Below are positions 43,108 through 52,323 of a stretch of DNA of 64,000 bases, piece by piece. The stretch is from contig DATIKU010000014.1 of assembly GCA_035477215.1 (NCBI GenBank), forward strand, positions 161,684-225,683, written 5' to 3'. A program made the position numbers and the translations under genes. Numbering within the stretch: position 1 is the first letter of the stretch; each line of letters begins with the position of its first letter. The notes beneath the pieces are model-generated. The model did no database searches, was not told the DNA's origin, and saw only the letters and a list, made by a program, of their open reading frames with translations. The stretch is from Spirochaetota bacterium (lineage in GTDB: Bacteria; Spirochaetota; UBA4802; UBA5368).

Positions 43108-44331
43108 ATGAACTGTATGATTAATAACGACGTTGAGCTTCTCATGCGCGGCACGGAGGAAATAATCCCGGAGGATGAGTTCCGCAGGAAATTGGAACGT
43201 TCGGAGAGGGAGCAGAAGCCCCTTATCGTGAAGACCGGCTTCGATCCCACGGCGCCCGATATCCACCTGGGGCACACGGTACTCCTTCGAAAGATGCGGC
43301 ATTTCCAGCGGATGGGGCACACCGTGGTGTTTCTGATCGGCGATTTTACCGGCATGATCGGCGACCCGTCGGGAAAATCCGAGACGCGAAAACGCCTGAC
43401 CCGCGAAGAAGTGCTCGCCAACGCCGAGACCTACAAGCGGCAGGTGTTTAAAATACTCGATCCCGCCGTTACCGTGGTCGATTTCAACTCGCGCTGGTGC
43501 CAGCCCATGGGCTTTGCCGACGTGCTGGATCTGACCTCGCGCTACAACGTCGCGCGCATGCTCGAGCGCGACGATTTCGCCAACCGCTACAAAGAGGGCA
43601 AGCCGATATCCATCCTCGAATTCATGTATCCGCTGGTGCAGGGATACGACTCGGTGGCGCTCAAGGCCGACATCGAGCTCGGCGGAACCGACCAGAAATT
43701 CAACCTTCTTGTCGGCCGCGATCTTCAGCGGGAATACGGCCAGGAACCGCAGGTGATCATGACGCTTCCCCTGCTGGTGGGCCTTGACGGCGCCCAGAAG
43801 ATGTCCAAGTCGCTCGGCAATTACATCGGGATCAACGAATCGCCGCGGGAGATTTTCGGCAAGGCGATGTCCATCTCCGATGAGATCATGTTTCTCTATT
43901 ACCGCCTTGTTACGGACGTCCCCTATGCCGACATCGACTCCATGGAGAAGGGGATGCGGGACGGTTCGGCCCATCCCCGCGATATAAAGGTGCGCCTGGC
44001 CAGGGAGATCTGCGCCCAGTTCCACGACGCCGGGACCGCGGAGAAGGCCGAGGCGGAGTTCAACAAGATATTCGTCCGCAAGGACCTTCCGGACGAAATC
44101 CCGGAATTCGCCGTTCCCGCGGAGGAAGCGGCAACGGGCTCGATCTGGATGGCGAAGCTCCTGGTGCTCGCCGGCCTTGCGGCGAGCAACGGCGAGGCCC
44201 GCCGCCTCATCAAGGGCGGCGGCGTGTATGTGGATAACCAAAAGGTCGAGAGCGAGGATTTCGAACTGCCGCTTCCCTGTGAGGCCATAGTCAAGGTCGG
44301 AAAGCGCCGGTTTATAAGGATACGGGGTTGA
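43108..44331 (+). CDS. tyrS: Tyrosyl-tRNA synthetase
   Basis: A 407-residue class I synthetase. The HLGH nucleotide motif (about 51-54) and KMSKS (about 230) frame the tyrosine pocket ([16 protein letters not shown]), and a C-terminal S4 RNA-binding domain ([17 protein letters not shown]) follows. It charges tRNA-Tyr, whose gene is at 27267-27348. The start is uncertain: ATG at 43108 or 43117, both with weak ribosome-binding sites; the open frame back to 43015 has no family match. No T-box leader is seen. Confidence 0.95.
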   Translation: MNCMINNDVELLMRGTEEIIPEDEFRRKLERSEREQKPLIVKTGFDPTAPDIHLGHTVLLRKMRHFQRMGHTVVFLIGDFTGMIGDPSGKSETRKRLTREEVLANAETYKRQVFKILDPAVTVVDFNSRWCQPMGFADVLDLTSRYNVARMLERDDFANRYKEGKPISILEFMYPLVQGYDSVALKADIELGGTDQKFNLLVGRDLQREYGQEPQVIMTLPLLVGLDGAQKMSKSLGNYIGINESPREIFGKAMSISDEIMFLYYRLVTDVPYADIDSMEKGMRDGSAHPRDIKVRLAREICAQFHDAGTAEKAEAEFNKIFVRKDLPDEIPEFAVPAEEAATGSIWMAKLLVLAGLAASNGEARRLIKGGGVYVDNQKVESEDFELPLPCEAIVKVGKRRFIRIRG

Positions 44332-44358
44332 TTTTTTTGTAACCCACCGGATACCGGC

Positions 44359-44931
44359 ATGTCGGATAAAAGTGACCTTGAAGTAATAGACAGAGTGCTT
44401 GCGGGGGATATCGAGGCGTTTTCCGCGATCATCGAGAAATACCAGGACCGTATCTTTCGGTATGCGTACTCCCGGGTCTATAACTACGATGAAGCGCTCG
44501 ATATCGCGCAAGAAGTCTTCCTGATGGCGATGGAGGCGCTGCGTTCGTTCCGGCGGGAGGCGAAGTTCTCCACATGGCTGTTCAGCATAATGGTGAACTA
44601 CTGCAAGAACTACCGGAAAAAAAGGGACCGGTTCCCGCTGGTGGCCTTAAGCAGGTCCGAGGGGGGGGAAGAGTTCGAGATTCCCATCCCTGACGAGCGC
44701 CAGACTCCCGAGGACGACGTCATCACCGGGGACACGCTTCGCATAGTGAAAGAGGAGCTCTATGCGCTTCCCGACGATTACAAGGAGATACTCGTGCTCA
44801 GGGATATCGAGGGGCTTGCCTACGGCGATATAGCGAGGATACTGGGGATACATCTTTCAAACGTCAAGGTGCGAATCCACAGGGGAAGAGAACTCTTGAA
44901 AAAACGTCTCGCTGAGAGGGGACTCTTATGA
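44359..44931 (+). CDS. ECF-type sigma factor (RpoE-like)
   Basis: A 190-residue sigma-70 group IV factor. Region 2 includes RIFRYAYSRVYNYDEALDIA and QEVFLMAMEALRSFRREAKF; region 4 is seen in YKEILVLRDIEGLAYGDIA with its helix-turn-helix. Such factors start transcription of envelope or oxidative stress genes. The stop overlaps the anti-sigma start by 4 bases (ATGA). Confidence 0.93.
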   Translation: MSDKSDLEVIDRVLAGDIEAFSAIIEKYQDRIFRYAYSRVYNYDEALDIAQEVFLMAMEALRSFRREAKFSTWLFSIMVNYCKNYRKKRDRFPLVALSRSEGGEEFEIPIPDERQTPEDDVITGDTLRIVKEELYALPDDYKEILVLRDIEGLAYGDIARILGIHLSNVKVRIHRGRELLKKRLAERGLL

Positions 44932-45617
44932 TGAAGGAACACATCACTTTTGGAATGCTGTCGGACCTGCACGACGAGATGATGAGCGCCGCCCGGAAAG
45001 AATCGGTCATGGACCATTTGAGCGGCTGTCCCGCGTGCGGCCGCGAATTCGAGCTGCTTGGCCGCATGGTCAGGATGGTCTCATGCCTTCGCGTGATCGG
45101 CATACGCTCCGGGAATGATTTTGCCCGCGCAACCATGTCCCGGGTTCTCCTCTGCGAAAGGAAACGGAAAAAGCACCTCTATTACAAGCGGGTGATTCCT
45201 TCAGCGGTGGCGGCGATGGTGATTTTTATGGTGGGCATCGACCAGTTTCAAAACGGTCCGTCAGGCGAGAGGCGGGGCGGCGCGAGGATCGCGACGAACG
45301 CCGGGAGCGGAGAGGTTTCGCGGGAGATCGGCAGCGCGTACGATATGCGAAGGACCATGTCGATTCTCAGAAAAAACCGTGCGCGGGTGACCATGGTAAC
45401 CGACGGTTATATCGAAGCGGAGGCCCCTTCGCGCTCCGTCGATGATATTCAGCGCGAGTGTGACGGCTCCTACTCCACGGGCATGCACGGTTTCGCCACG
45501 GCGGTCGGCTATACTGAAGGCGGCATGCAGGACAGCCTGATCTTATCCTCGGGCTTTATGCACCAGAGGCCCGCGGACCAGTCCAGAACCGTTCGATTCA
45601 GGGTTCTGTTCAGATAA
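44928..45617 (+). CDS. Anti-sigma factor with zinc-binding ZAS motif
   Basis: A 229-residue protein. The N-terminal HLSGCPAC (Hx3Cx2C) near residue 29-36 is the zinc motif of ZAS anti-sigma factors that clamp ECF sigma factors. One TM segment follows (IPSAVAAMVIFMVGI, about 88-102), then a periplasmic tail of about 120 residues with no recognised domain. Translational coupling to the sigma gene (ATGA) supports a pair. Confidence 0.88.
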   Translation: MMKEHITFGMLSDLHDEMMSAARKESVMDHLSGCPACGREFELLGRMVRMVSCLRVIGIRSGNDFARATMSRVLLCERKRKKHLYYKRVIPSAVAAMVIFMVGIDQFQNGPSGERRGGARIATNAGSGEVSREIGSAYDMRRTMSILRKNRARVTMVTDGYIEAEAPSRSVDDIQRECDGSYSTGMHGFATAVGYTEGGMQDSLILSSGFMHQRPADQSRTVRFRVLFR

Positions 45618-45764
45618 GGAGGCCGCGCATTCCGGTCGATTCCTCTTATTTAATTGCAATTTCCCGCGCGATCCATTAGAAATGTCCTTGTATCGCTTTA
45701 CCGGTCCGCTCGCGCGGCTGTCCGCGGGGCCGGTTCCGGGCAAATCTGTCGAGCGGGGAAGGCT

Positions 45765-47909
45765 ATGGTTACCATAAGTATTATTTTGTCGCTCGTGGCG
45801 TCCATCCTGCTGCCCTTCATGGCCCTGTTCGTGATGTACAAGGACTGGCGTGACCAGGTACACCGCTACTATGCGGTGTTGACACTTTCGGGTTTCGGAA
45901 TCCTTTTCACCATGTTCATCACCTACGCGTTTCCGGACTCGCCCTTCCTTACCGAGATAAACAGAATCACCCAGGCGGCGACGGCCTTCACTTTCACCGC
46001 GCTCTTCGGCGTTTCGCTTGTTTTCCCGAAGGGGGACAAACGCTTCCCCTTCAAATACATCGTCTTGATATTCATTCCAACCGTCATCATCAGCGTGATC
46101 GCCAATTTCACCGACTGGAACATCAGCGCGGCATACTTTAAAGAAGGAAAGCTCGTCAGGGAGTTTAATTTCTTCTATACTTTTTATGCGCTGGCCGTTT
46201 TTATATATCTGCTCCTCGGAACCTCAAACTTTATAATTAAATACTTCAGGACGACCATTCGGATATTCAAGCTGCAGATGCGCTTTGTTTTCGTCGGAAC
46301 GTCGATCGGGATAATGGCTGCCTCCGTCTGTTCGATCATCCTGCCGCGGTTTTTCAATTATCCGGACCTGTACGTGCTGGGGCCGGCGCTCGCCTCGTTC
46401 GTCGCATTCGGGTCGCTCTTCTATTCAATAATATCGTATAACGTTATGGACATCACCACCGCGGTACACAAGACGGTCACCTATACCGTAATTTCCATGG
46501 CGATCTTTATCCCTATATTCCTGATCCTCGGGGCCTGGGATTCGAACATCTGGTCGATCGGAGAGGCGCCGCTTTTTTTGATCGCGGGAGTGGTGGTTGC
46601 CGTCTTCCTTCTCTTTTCGGTCTACGTGCAGCCGGCGATCGACCACGCTTTCAAGCGGCGACAGTACGAGTTCGAATCGATAATCGATAGCTTCATCCGG
46701 GATGTCGGCGGCATGAAGGATTTTACGACCATAATCCAGCGTTCGGTGGATATCCTGCACGATTCGCTCTTTTTAAAAAGCACGTATTTCATTCTATTTA
46801 ACAACGATTCGAAGCGGTATGAACTCGCCTATCAGAAAGGATTGGCGGTTGAGATGCCCCCGCTCGAGAGGGGCTCCCCGGTGGTCCGCTGGTTTATACG
46901 GAACCAGGAGGTGCTTCCCATAGACAGGATTTACACCGATGAAAAGAGCTTCGCCGAGATACGCGACGATTTTCTGCAGTTTTTCTCGGCAAGCGGCGTA
47001 CGAATCGTCATTCCAATTTACCACGAGCGCAGGGTGCTGGGGCTACTCTGCCTGGGCGATAAGGACTCGCTGGCCTCGTACAAGCCCGACGAGATCGAAA
47101 AGCTCGATTACTTCCGCTCGGAAAGCAACACGCACATCTCCAATGCCCTGATATATGAGGAATCGAAACGCCAGCAGCTCATCAGCCGGACGATGGACCT
47201 CTCCTCGGACATACTCGCGAAGGCCGTCCCGTTGAATCTTCCCAATCTGATCGGCATCAAGTTCGGCGCGTTCGTTATCCCGCGCTACGGAGAGGGCATC
47301 GACTATTTCGATTTCATGCGGCCCGGCAGTCACGGTGTCGGCGTGGTCGCCACCGATATCGCGGGCGTGGGAATCAACAGCGCGCTCTATTCCGTGGTGC
47401 TGCGCTCGGCGTTCCAGTCGTGTATCGAGGAAGCCCCGTCGGCGTATTCGGTGATACAGAAGATGAACAACGCGGTCTACGAGTACGGCTCGGGGGAGAG
47501 CGGCCTGATTACGGCCTATTATATGTATTACGACCTGCGCTCGATGCGGCTCATTTATTCCAATGCGGGCTTTCCGCCGCTTGATCTCTACCGCATCGAT
47601 AAAAACGATTTCGACGCGCTCGATACCGAGGGGATTCCGCTTGGTTACGATCCCAAAGCAAGCTACGGGATGGGGCGTACCAACCTGTTGCGCGGCGATA
47701 TCGGTTTTATTTATTCCAGGGCCCTGGTGACATCGAAGAACCAGAAGGGGGAGCCCTTCGGAATCGGCAACCTCCGGACCATAATAAAGGAACACCGGTC
47801 GGAGCGGCCGGAGGAGATAACCTCTAGGATAAAGGACAGCTTCGTATCATTCCTGGGCCTGGCTTCTCCGGAATCGGACATCGTGGCCATTCTCTTCAAG
47901 ATAGTATGA
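45765..47909 (+). CDS. Membrane SpoIIE-type phosphatase with GAF-like domain
   Basis: A 714-residue protein from ATG 45765. About seven TM segments span 1-270 with a DWRDQVHRYYAV start (a 7TM histidine-kinase-like sensor), then a GAF-like domain (about 310-460) and a C-terminal SpoIIE/PP2C domain with VVATDIAGVGINSAL. In standard SpoIIE a later Asp sits in YTDGVTEA; here the place reads YSRALVTSKN, so one metal ligand is missing. The last Asp (ESDIVAILF) remains. The domain may be weakly active or act as a binding domain. Its stop is 13 bases from uvrC's stop on the other strand. Confidence 0.8.
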   Translation: MVTISIILSLVASILLPFMALFVMYKDWRDQVHRYYAVLTLSGFGILFTMFITYAFPDSPFLTEINRITQAATAFTFTALFGVSLVFPKGDKRFPFKYIVLIFIPTVIISVIANFTDWNISAAYFKEGKLVREFNFFYTFYALAVFIYLLLGTSNFIIKYFRTTIRIFKLQMRFVFVGTSIGIMAASVCSIILPRFFNYPDLYVLGPALASFVAFGSLFYSIISYNVMDITTAVHKTVTYTVISMAIFIPIFLILGAWDSNIWSIGEAPLFLIAGVVVAVFLLFSVYVQPAIDHAFKRRQYEFESIIDSFIRDVGGMKDFTTIIQRSVDILHDSLFLKSTYFILFNNDSKRYELAYQKGLAVEMPPLERGSPVVRWFIRNQEVLPIDRIYTDEKSFAEIRDDFLQFFSASGVRIVIPIYHERRVLGLLCLGDKDSLASYKPDEIEKLDYFRSESNTHISNALIYEESKRQQLISRTMDLSSDILAKAVPLNLPNLIGIKFGAFVIPRYGEGIDYFDFMRPGSHGVGVVATDIAGVGINSALYSVVLRSAFQSCIEEAPSAYSVIQKMNNAVYEYGSGESGLITAYYMYYDLRSMRLIYSNAGFPPLDLYRIDKNDFDALDTEGIPLGYDPKASYGMGRTNLLRGDIGFIYSRALVTSKNQKGEPFGIGNLRTIIKEHRSERPEEITSRIKDSFVSFLGLASPESDIVAILFKIV

Positions 47910-47922
47910 GTCCGGGACGGAG

Positions 47923-49746
47923 TTATCGTTCGTCTTCCATGCGGTGGAAGTGGCGGTAGATGGTTTCCGCCGTTTTCGCGCCGATTCCCGGTACAAGCGC
48001 GATTTCATCCATCGTCATCTCCGGGATCTTCGCCGGCTCGGGTACGTTCCTGAGCAATAGAGCCTTCTTTTTCGCGCCTATCCCCGGAATGGAATCCACC
48101 ACCGAGGCGGTCATGGAGCGGTCACGCAACGAGCGGTGATAGCCTATGGCGAATCGGTGCGCCTCGTCGCGGGCCGCCTGCAGAATTTTAAGCGCGGCCG
48201 AGTTTTCGGCGAACCGAAGCGGCGCCGCTTTAGGGTCGTAGTACACCTCCTCGCGGCGCTTGGCAAGCGAGATGATCGCCACAGGCGCTCCCAGCGCGTC
48301 GCGCGCCTCCATGGCCCGGGAGAGCTGAGCGGTTCCGCCGTCGACGACCATCAGGTCGGGGAAGGGAATCCCCTCGTTCATCAGATGCTGGAGCCGCCTT
48401 CCCACAACCTCGTGTATCATGCCGGGATCGTTCGCCCCTTCGTGGTCGCGAATCCTGAACCGGCGGTAATTTTTTTTATCGGGGACGCCGTCGTGAAACT
48501 CGACCATCGAGGCGACGGCGTAATTACCCTGTATATTCGAGATATCGAAACAGTCGATGACCTCGGGGGGGGCGGAGAGGCCGAGCGCGTCGGCGAGTTC
48601 AGATAGTCCCCGCTCCTTGTCGGCGAACCTTTTGTGCGCTTCCCGGTCGGCTGCGACCAGATCGATGTTTTTCTGAACCATCTGGAGTATCCCCCGCTCG
48701 TCGGCCGTCCTGGGAGGCGATATGACCGTCTTTCGCGAAGCGAGCGAGGTGAGGTATTCGGCGACGGTGCTTCGATCTGCCATGTCGGATGAAACGACGA
48801 TGCGCGGAGGAACCTCCGCGCCCCGGTAGTATTCGACCAGGAAGGCCTGAATTATTTCGCCCGGCATGGAATACCTGGCGTTTTCAAAGATGAAGATTTT
48901 TCTACCGACAAGCGCCCCGGACCGGAATTCGAAGAGGAGCACTATGGCCTCGTCGCCGCCTGATGCGAGCCCCACGAAATCCTGGTCGCCGCCGACGGGA
49001 GCGAGCACCTTCTGTCCGCTGGTGATTTTACGGATGTCAGCGATAGCGTCCCTCATGCGAGCGGCCTTTTCGTATTCCAGTCGCGAGGCGTAACCGTCCA
49101 TGATGGAGTTCAGGTCGTCGATGACCGGGTCGATGTTACCTTCGAGGAAGCGCATGGCGGTTCCGATGATCGCGCTGTATTCTTCCGCGGACATGGCGCC
49201 GCGGCATATGCCGTGACATCGGTTTATCTGATAGTTGAGACACGAGCGTTCATGCTCCTTCAGCGGCAGCGGTCGGTTGCAGGTCTTGAGCTTGAAAGCG
49301 GTGTTGATGGTGGTGATCATCTGCCTTGCGGCCCGGGCGTCGGTGTACGGTCCGAAGTAGCGGTTGCCGTCCGGGGCGGGCCTGCGGGTGAACACGAGCC
49401 GGGGAAACTCCTCGTCGAGCTTGACCATTATGTAGGGATATTTTTTATCGTCTTTAAGGCGTATGTTGTATTTCGGCTTATGCCGTTTGATAAGCGTATT
49501 TTCGAGCAGGAGCGCCTCGACCTCGGAGTCGGTTATGATGTACTCCATATCGGCGACGCTCCTTACGAGCACCCTGGTCTTGGGGTCCAGGTCGGCCTTC
49601 CGGAAATATGAGGACACCCGTTTCCGGAGCGAGCCCGCCTTGCCTATGTAGATGATCCCGCCCGCGTCGTCTTTCATCAGATATACGCCGGGCTGAAGGG
49701 GGAATCGGGCGAGCTTAAGCTGGAGCTTCGTCTCCGGTTGTTTCAT
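47923..49746 (-). CDS. uvrC: Excinuclease ABC subunit C
   Basis: A 607-residue UvrC with all parts: GIY-YIG nuclease near the start (QPGVYLMKDDAGGIIYIGKA), the UVR helical hairpin (SRLEYEKAARMRDAIADIRK), an RNase H-like nuclease (IDCFDISNIQGNYAVASMVE), and two helix-hairpin-helix units at the C-terminus. It makes the 3' and 5' incisions in nucleotide excision repair. Its start overlaps the end of the HAMP/TPR gene by 32 bases, so it is cotranscribed with the two signalling genes upstream. Confidence 0.97.
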   Translation of the reverse strand: MKQPETKLQLKLARFPLQPGVYLMKDDAGGIIYIGKAGSLRKRVSSYFRKADLDPKTRVLVRSVADMEYIITDSEVEALLLENTLIKRHKPKYNIRLKDDKKYPYIMVKLDEEFPRLVFTRRPAPDGNRYFGPYTDARAARQMITTINTAFKLKTCNRPLPLKEHERSCLNYQINRCHGICRGAMSAEEYSAIIGTAMRFLEGNIDPVIDDLNSIMDGYASRLEYEKAARMRDAIADIRKITSGQKVLAPVGGDQDFVGLASGGDEAIVLLFEFRSGALVGRKIFIFENARYSMPGEIIQAFLVEYYRGAEVPPRIVVSSDMADRSTVAEYLTSLASRKTVISPPRTADERGILQMVQKNIDLVAADREAHKRFADKERGLSELADALGLSAPPEVIDCFDISNIQGNYAVASMVEFHDGVPDKKNYRRFRIRDHEGANDPGMIHEVVGRRLQHLMNEGIPFPDLMVVDGGTAQLSRAMEARDALGAPVAIISLAKRREEVYYDPKAAPLRFAENSAALKILQAARDEAHRFAIGYHRSLRDRSMTASVVDSIPGIGAKKKALLLRNVPEPAKIPEMTMDEIALVPGIGAKTAETIYRHFHRMEDER

Positions 49747-50872
49747 CGCCGTACTGCAGTTTCCTTATTTTTTCCATATACCGGATCGTGAGTTCGTTTC
49801 CAGGGTTCGCCTGCAGGGCCCGCTCGAACATGTCCATGGATTTTTCATACTCCCTCCGGCGCGCATAAATCACGCCCAGGTTGAAATAGCTGCCGAAACC
49901 TTCCGGCTTGAGGAAGGTAAGCGTGGTGAAAAGCGCCGCCGCGTCGTCCAGCCTGCCCTCCTTGAGGAGCGTGACCCCGAATTTGAATATATCACCGAGT
50001 GTGTCCTTGTTCTCCATCTCCTCCGGGATTTTTTGCTTTTCCCCAAGGATTTTTTCCCGCTCCTTGAGTTCCCTCATCCCGCCGACAAGGCTGTTGAACG
50101 ACGTCGCGAGCTCCATGAGTTCCTCGTCCGCGCCGGCGTTGAGGGTTACGTCGAGCTCGCCGGCGGAGGCCTTCTTTATCGATGCCGAAAGCCCCTCGAT
50201 GAGCAGGGTGAAGTTATGCATAAAAAGATAGCTCGCGCCGAAGACCGCAAGCACCAGTGCGGTGGCGAGCAGCGCGACGATCTTTTTCATCCTGCCGATT
50301 TCCGCCGTGTACTCGTCCAGGGCCGCCTGCAGTCCAGCCGAGGAAAAGGAGAACTGCAGCACCACCTCCTTCTTCCCCAGAGAAAAGGGGACGTAGACAT
50401 TCTGCCAGTACGCTCCTGTAGAAGCGCGGATAAGCGGGTCGACGGCAGGCTCGAAGAGGCCCTTTTTAAGATATCCGGCCTCTCCGTCCTCGCGCACGAC
50501 GGAATTCCTGGCGATACCCGTTTCGACCGCCGGGTTCTGCCGGATGATTTCGGCGGCGCGAAAGTAGTTCTCGTCCGCGGTCCGGGTAAAGACGATGGCG
50601 TGAAGGCAGTCAACATCTTCCCGGCACAGGGACTTGATCTCCCGGGCAAGCTCGGCGGTCTTCGCGGCCTTTCTTTGTCCGAGCGCCCGGGCAAGGCTTT
50701 CGCCTCTGTCGAGAAGCAGGCGCCCGTGCCCGCTCACGATCGTCCTTTTGATTATTGAATGGTTGCTGCGGAGCACCTGGTTGAACGCGACCGCGAGGAT
50801 CAGCACCAGCGCTGAAACGAGCGAAGCGATTACTATCACAAAGCGTTTTGAGATTCCCGCCCGCGTTTTCAT
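49715..50872 (-). CDS. Membrane protein with periplasmic sensor-like, HAMP and TPR regions
   Basis: A 385-residue protein. A TM (about 11-30), a periplasmic region of about 170 residues with two Cys (CREDVDC), a second TM (about 197-217), a HAMP domain (SIKKASAGELDVTLNAGADE), a short coiled coil, and TPR repeats (GSYFNLGVIYARRREYEKSM). There is no kinase or cyclase output domain. It overlaps the upstream histidine-kinase gene (ATGA) and downstream uvrC. It is likely a sensory or scaffolding partner of the soluble kinase. Confidence 0.85.
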   Translation of the reverse strand: MKTRAGISKRFVIVIASLVSALVLILAVAFNQVLRSNHSIIKRTIVSGHGRLLLDRGESLARALGQRKAAKTAELAREIKSLCREDVDCLHAIVFTRTADENYFRAAEIIRQNPAVETGIARNSVVREDGEAGYLKKGLFEPAVDPLIRASTGAYWQNVYVPFSLGKKEVVLQFSFSSAGLQAALDEYTAEIGRMKKIVALLATALVLAVFGASYLFMHNFTLLIEGLSASIKKASAGELDVTLNAGADEELMELATSFNSLVGGMRELKEREKILGEKQKIPEEMENKDTLGDIFKFGVTLLKEGRLDDAAALFTTLTFLKPEGFGSYFNLGVIYARRREYEKSMDMFERALQANPGNELTIRYMEKIRKLQYGDETTGDEAPA

Positions 50873-51981
50873 TTTCCTCTCTCCTGTGGAATGCTTACGC
50901 GAAATACACTGCCGCAGCCCTTGGCGCTTTCCGCCTCGACTGTCCCGCCGTGCAGCTCAATGAAGCGCCTGCATATCACAAGCCCGAGACCGGTGCCGCC
51001 TTCTCCCCTTGTGCCCTCCGAGCTGAAGAAGGAATACTTTTCGAAGATGGTCTTAAGCGTGTCGGCCGTCATTCCCGTGCCGGTGTCCCGGACGGTGATG
51101 ACGATGGCTTTGTCGTCATCCGACCGCTGTGCGCTGACATCGATGACGCCGTTTTCGGTGAATTTGACCGCGTTATTTATGAGGTTGTTGACCACTTGCA
51201 GTATCTTCATGCGGTCGATAACCGCGCGCGGGTCGTCGAGAAGGTTGTGGAAATGGATGGCCGTGTTCTTGTCCGAGGCGAGCAGTATGAAATTATTGAT
51301 GCTTGTGCCGATAAGCTCGGTCAGGTCCGTCTCCTCCGTGGCGAGCCGAATAATCCCCGCCTCGATTTTGGAAATATCCAGCAGTTCGTTTACCAGCGAA
51401 TAGAGGTTGTCCGCTATCTCGCGGATTATCAGCAGGTAGCTCCGCTGGGTGTCCGAGAGCTGGCCCTTCTTGAGCAGGTAGTTGGTATATCCGCCTATGG
51501 ACGAGAGGGGCGAGCGAAGATCGTGCGATACCACCGTGAGGAATTCGTCCTTGAGGTCGTTGAGTTTCTTGAGCTCGATCATGTTGCGCTCGTTCTCGCG
51601 TTTGAGGAGGACGCGCTCGGCGGCCCTGTAGATGATAAGCTTGAGCGTCTCGGCGTCGACCGGTTTTTGTATGAAATCGTAGGCGCCCAGCTTCATTGCC
51701 CGGATCGCGCTCTCGACCGATGCGTAGCCGGTAAGCACCAGCGACAGGGTGTCGATCCGTTCGTTCTTTATGAACTCCATCACCTCGAAGCCGTTTTTAT
51801 CGGGCATGTTGATGTCGGTGAGAACGATGTCGTAGCGCTCCCCGGCCAGCCTGCGGAGCGCGGTGCCGCCGTCGGAGGCGGTGCCGACCGTATACCCTTC
51901 CTTGACGAGGATTCGCTCGAGACGGGAGAGTATCTTTTCCTCGTCGTCGGCGATGAGGATGCTGATCCGGTTTTTTTGCAT
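50869..51981 (-). CDS. Receiver-histidine kinase hybrid
   Basis: A 370-residue protein with no membrane segment. The receiver domain (1-120) has the acidic pair in ADDEE and phospho-acceptor Asp56 (DIVLTDINMPD), Lys106; the kinase has H-box His153 (VVSHDLRSPLS), an N-box (NNLINNAVKF) and G boxes (DTGTGMT, GTGLGLVI). The input comes before the kinase, so another protein must phosphorylate it or relay from it. The downstream HAMP/TPR gene (ATGA overlap) is an obvious membrane partner. Confidence 0.92.
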   Translation of the reverse strand: MQKNRISILIADDEEKILSRLERILVKEGYTVGTASDGGTALRRLAGERYDIVLTDINMPDKNGFEVMEFIKNERIDTLSLVLTGYASVESAIRAMKLGAYDFIQKPVDAETLKLIIYRAAERVLLKRENERNMIELKKLNDLKDEFLTVVSHDLRSPLSSIGGYTNYLLKKGQLSDTQRSYLLIIREIADNLYSLVNELLDISKIEAGIIRLATEETDLTELIGTSINNFILLASDKNTAIHFHNLLDDPRAVIDRMKILQVVNNLINNAVKFTENGVIDVSAQRSDDDKAIVITVRDTGTGMTADTLKTIFEKYSFFSSEGTRGEGGTGLGLVICRRFIELHGGTVEAESAKGCGSVFRVSIPQERGK

Positions 51982-52115
51982 TGCTGGAGATGGTGTCCGG
52001 GTTCGACGGTCAATGAGCGACCGACGGCGACGCTTTTATCTAATAAGGTAGACCGGATTATTGCAAGAAAAATATTCCCGCCGACACGGGGTTTGGCGCC
52101 CGCGGACGTTTTTTT

Positions 52116-52143
52116 TTGATGCGCCCCGCAAGCGCGCTATACT
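52116..52143 (+). promoter_or_regulatory. Sigma-70-type promoter of a candidate small RNA
   Basis: TTGATG (52116-52121), 16-bp spacer, TATACT (52138-52143), preceded by a T-run. There is no gene downstream on this strand before the terminator at 52258-52288. Confidence 0.6.
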
Positions 52144-52149
52144 GATACC

Positions 52150-52288
52150 AGGACGAAGCTCATGAAGATCGAACGTCGATTACCCCGTCTGTGTCATAAT
52201 ATCTTTAGTGTATAGCCCATCCTGATTAATCGACCGGCTAAAGGTGTTTGAACCTGAAATGGCGCCATTACGGCGCCATTTCTTTTTG
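52150..52288 (+). ncRNA. Candidate small RNA, about 139 nt
   Basis: A promoter and a strong terminator frame about 139 bases with no convincing reading frame, between two minus-strand genes, so the terminator on the + strand cannot serve either neighbour. Predicted pairings seen by eye: CAGGA near the start with TCCTG near 52221, ATCGA-ACG-TCGAT, AGGT/ACCT, and the terminator stem. The only open frame is 17 codons (from 52161), too weak to call. It does not match 6S, tmRNA, SRP or RNase P RNA as I know them. Function unknown. Confidence 0.55.
52258..52288 (+). terminator. Terminator of the candidate small RNA
   Basis: AAATGGCGCC (52258-52267) pairs perfectly with GGCGCCATTT across a 5-base loop, followed by CTTTTT. 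On the opposite strand the T-run is absent, so the direction is +. Confidence 0.8.
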
Positions 52289-52323
52289 TGCGCCCGGCGC
52301 GGGTCTAACGTCGGGCTCCCCTG

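Noticed and set aside
52161..52214. 17-codon frame in the candidate small RNA
   Set aside because: No good ribosome-binding site and no features; too short to claim.
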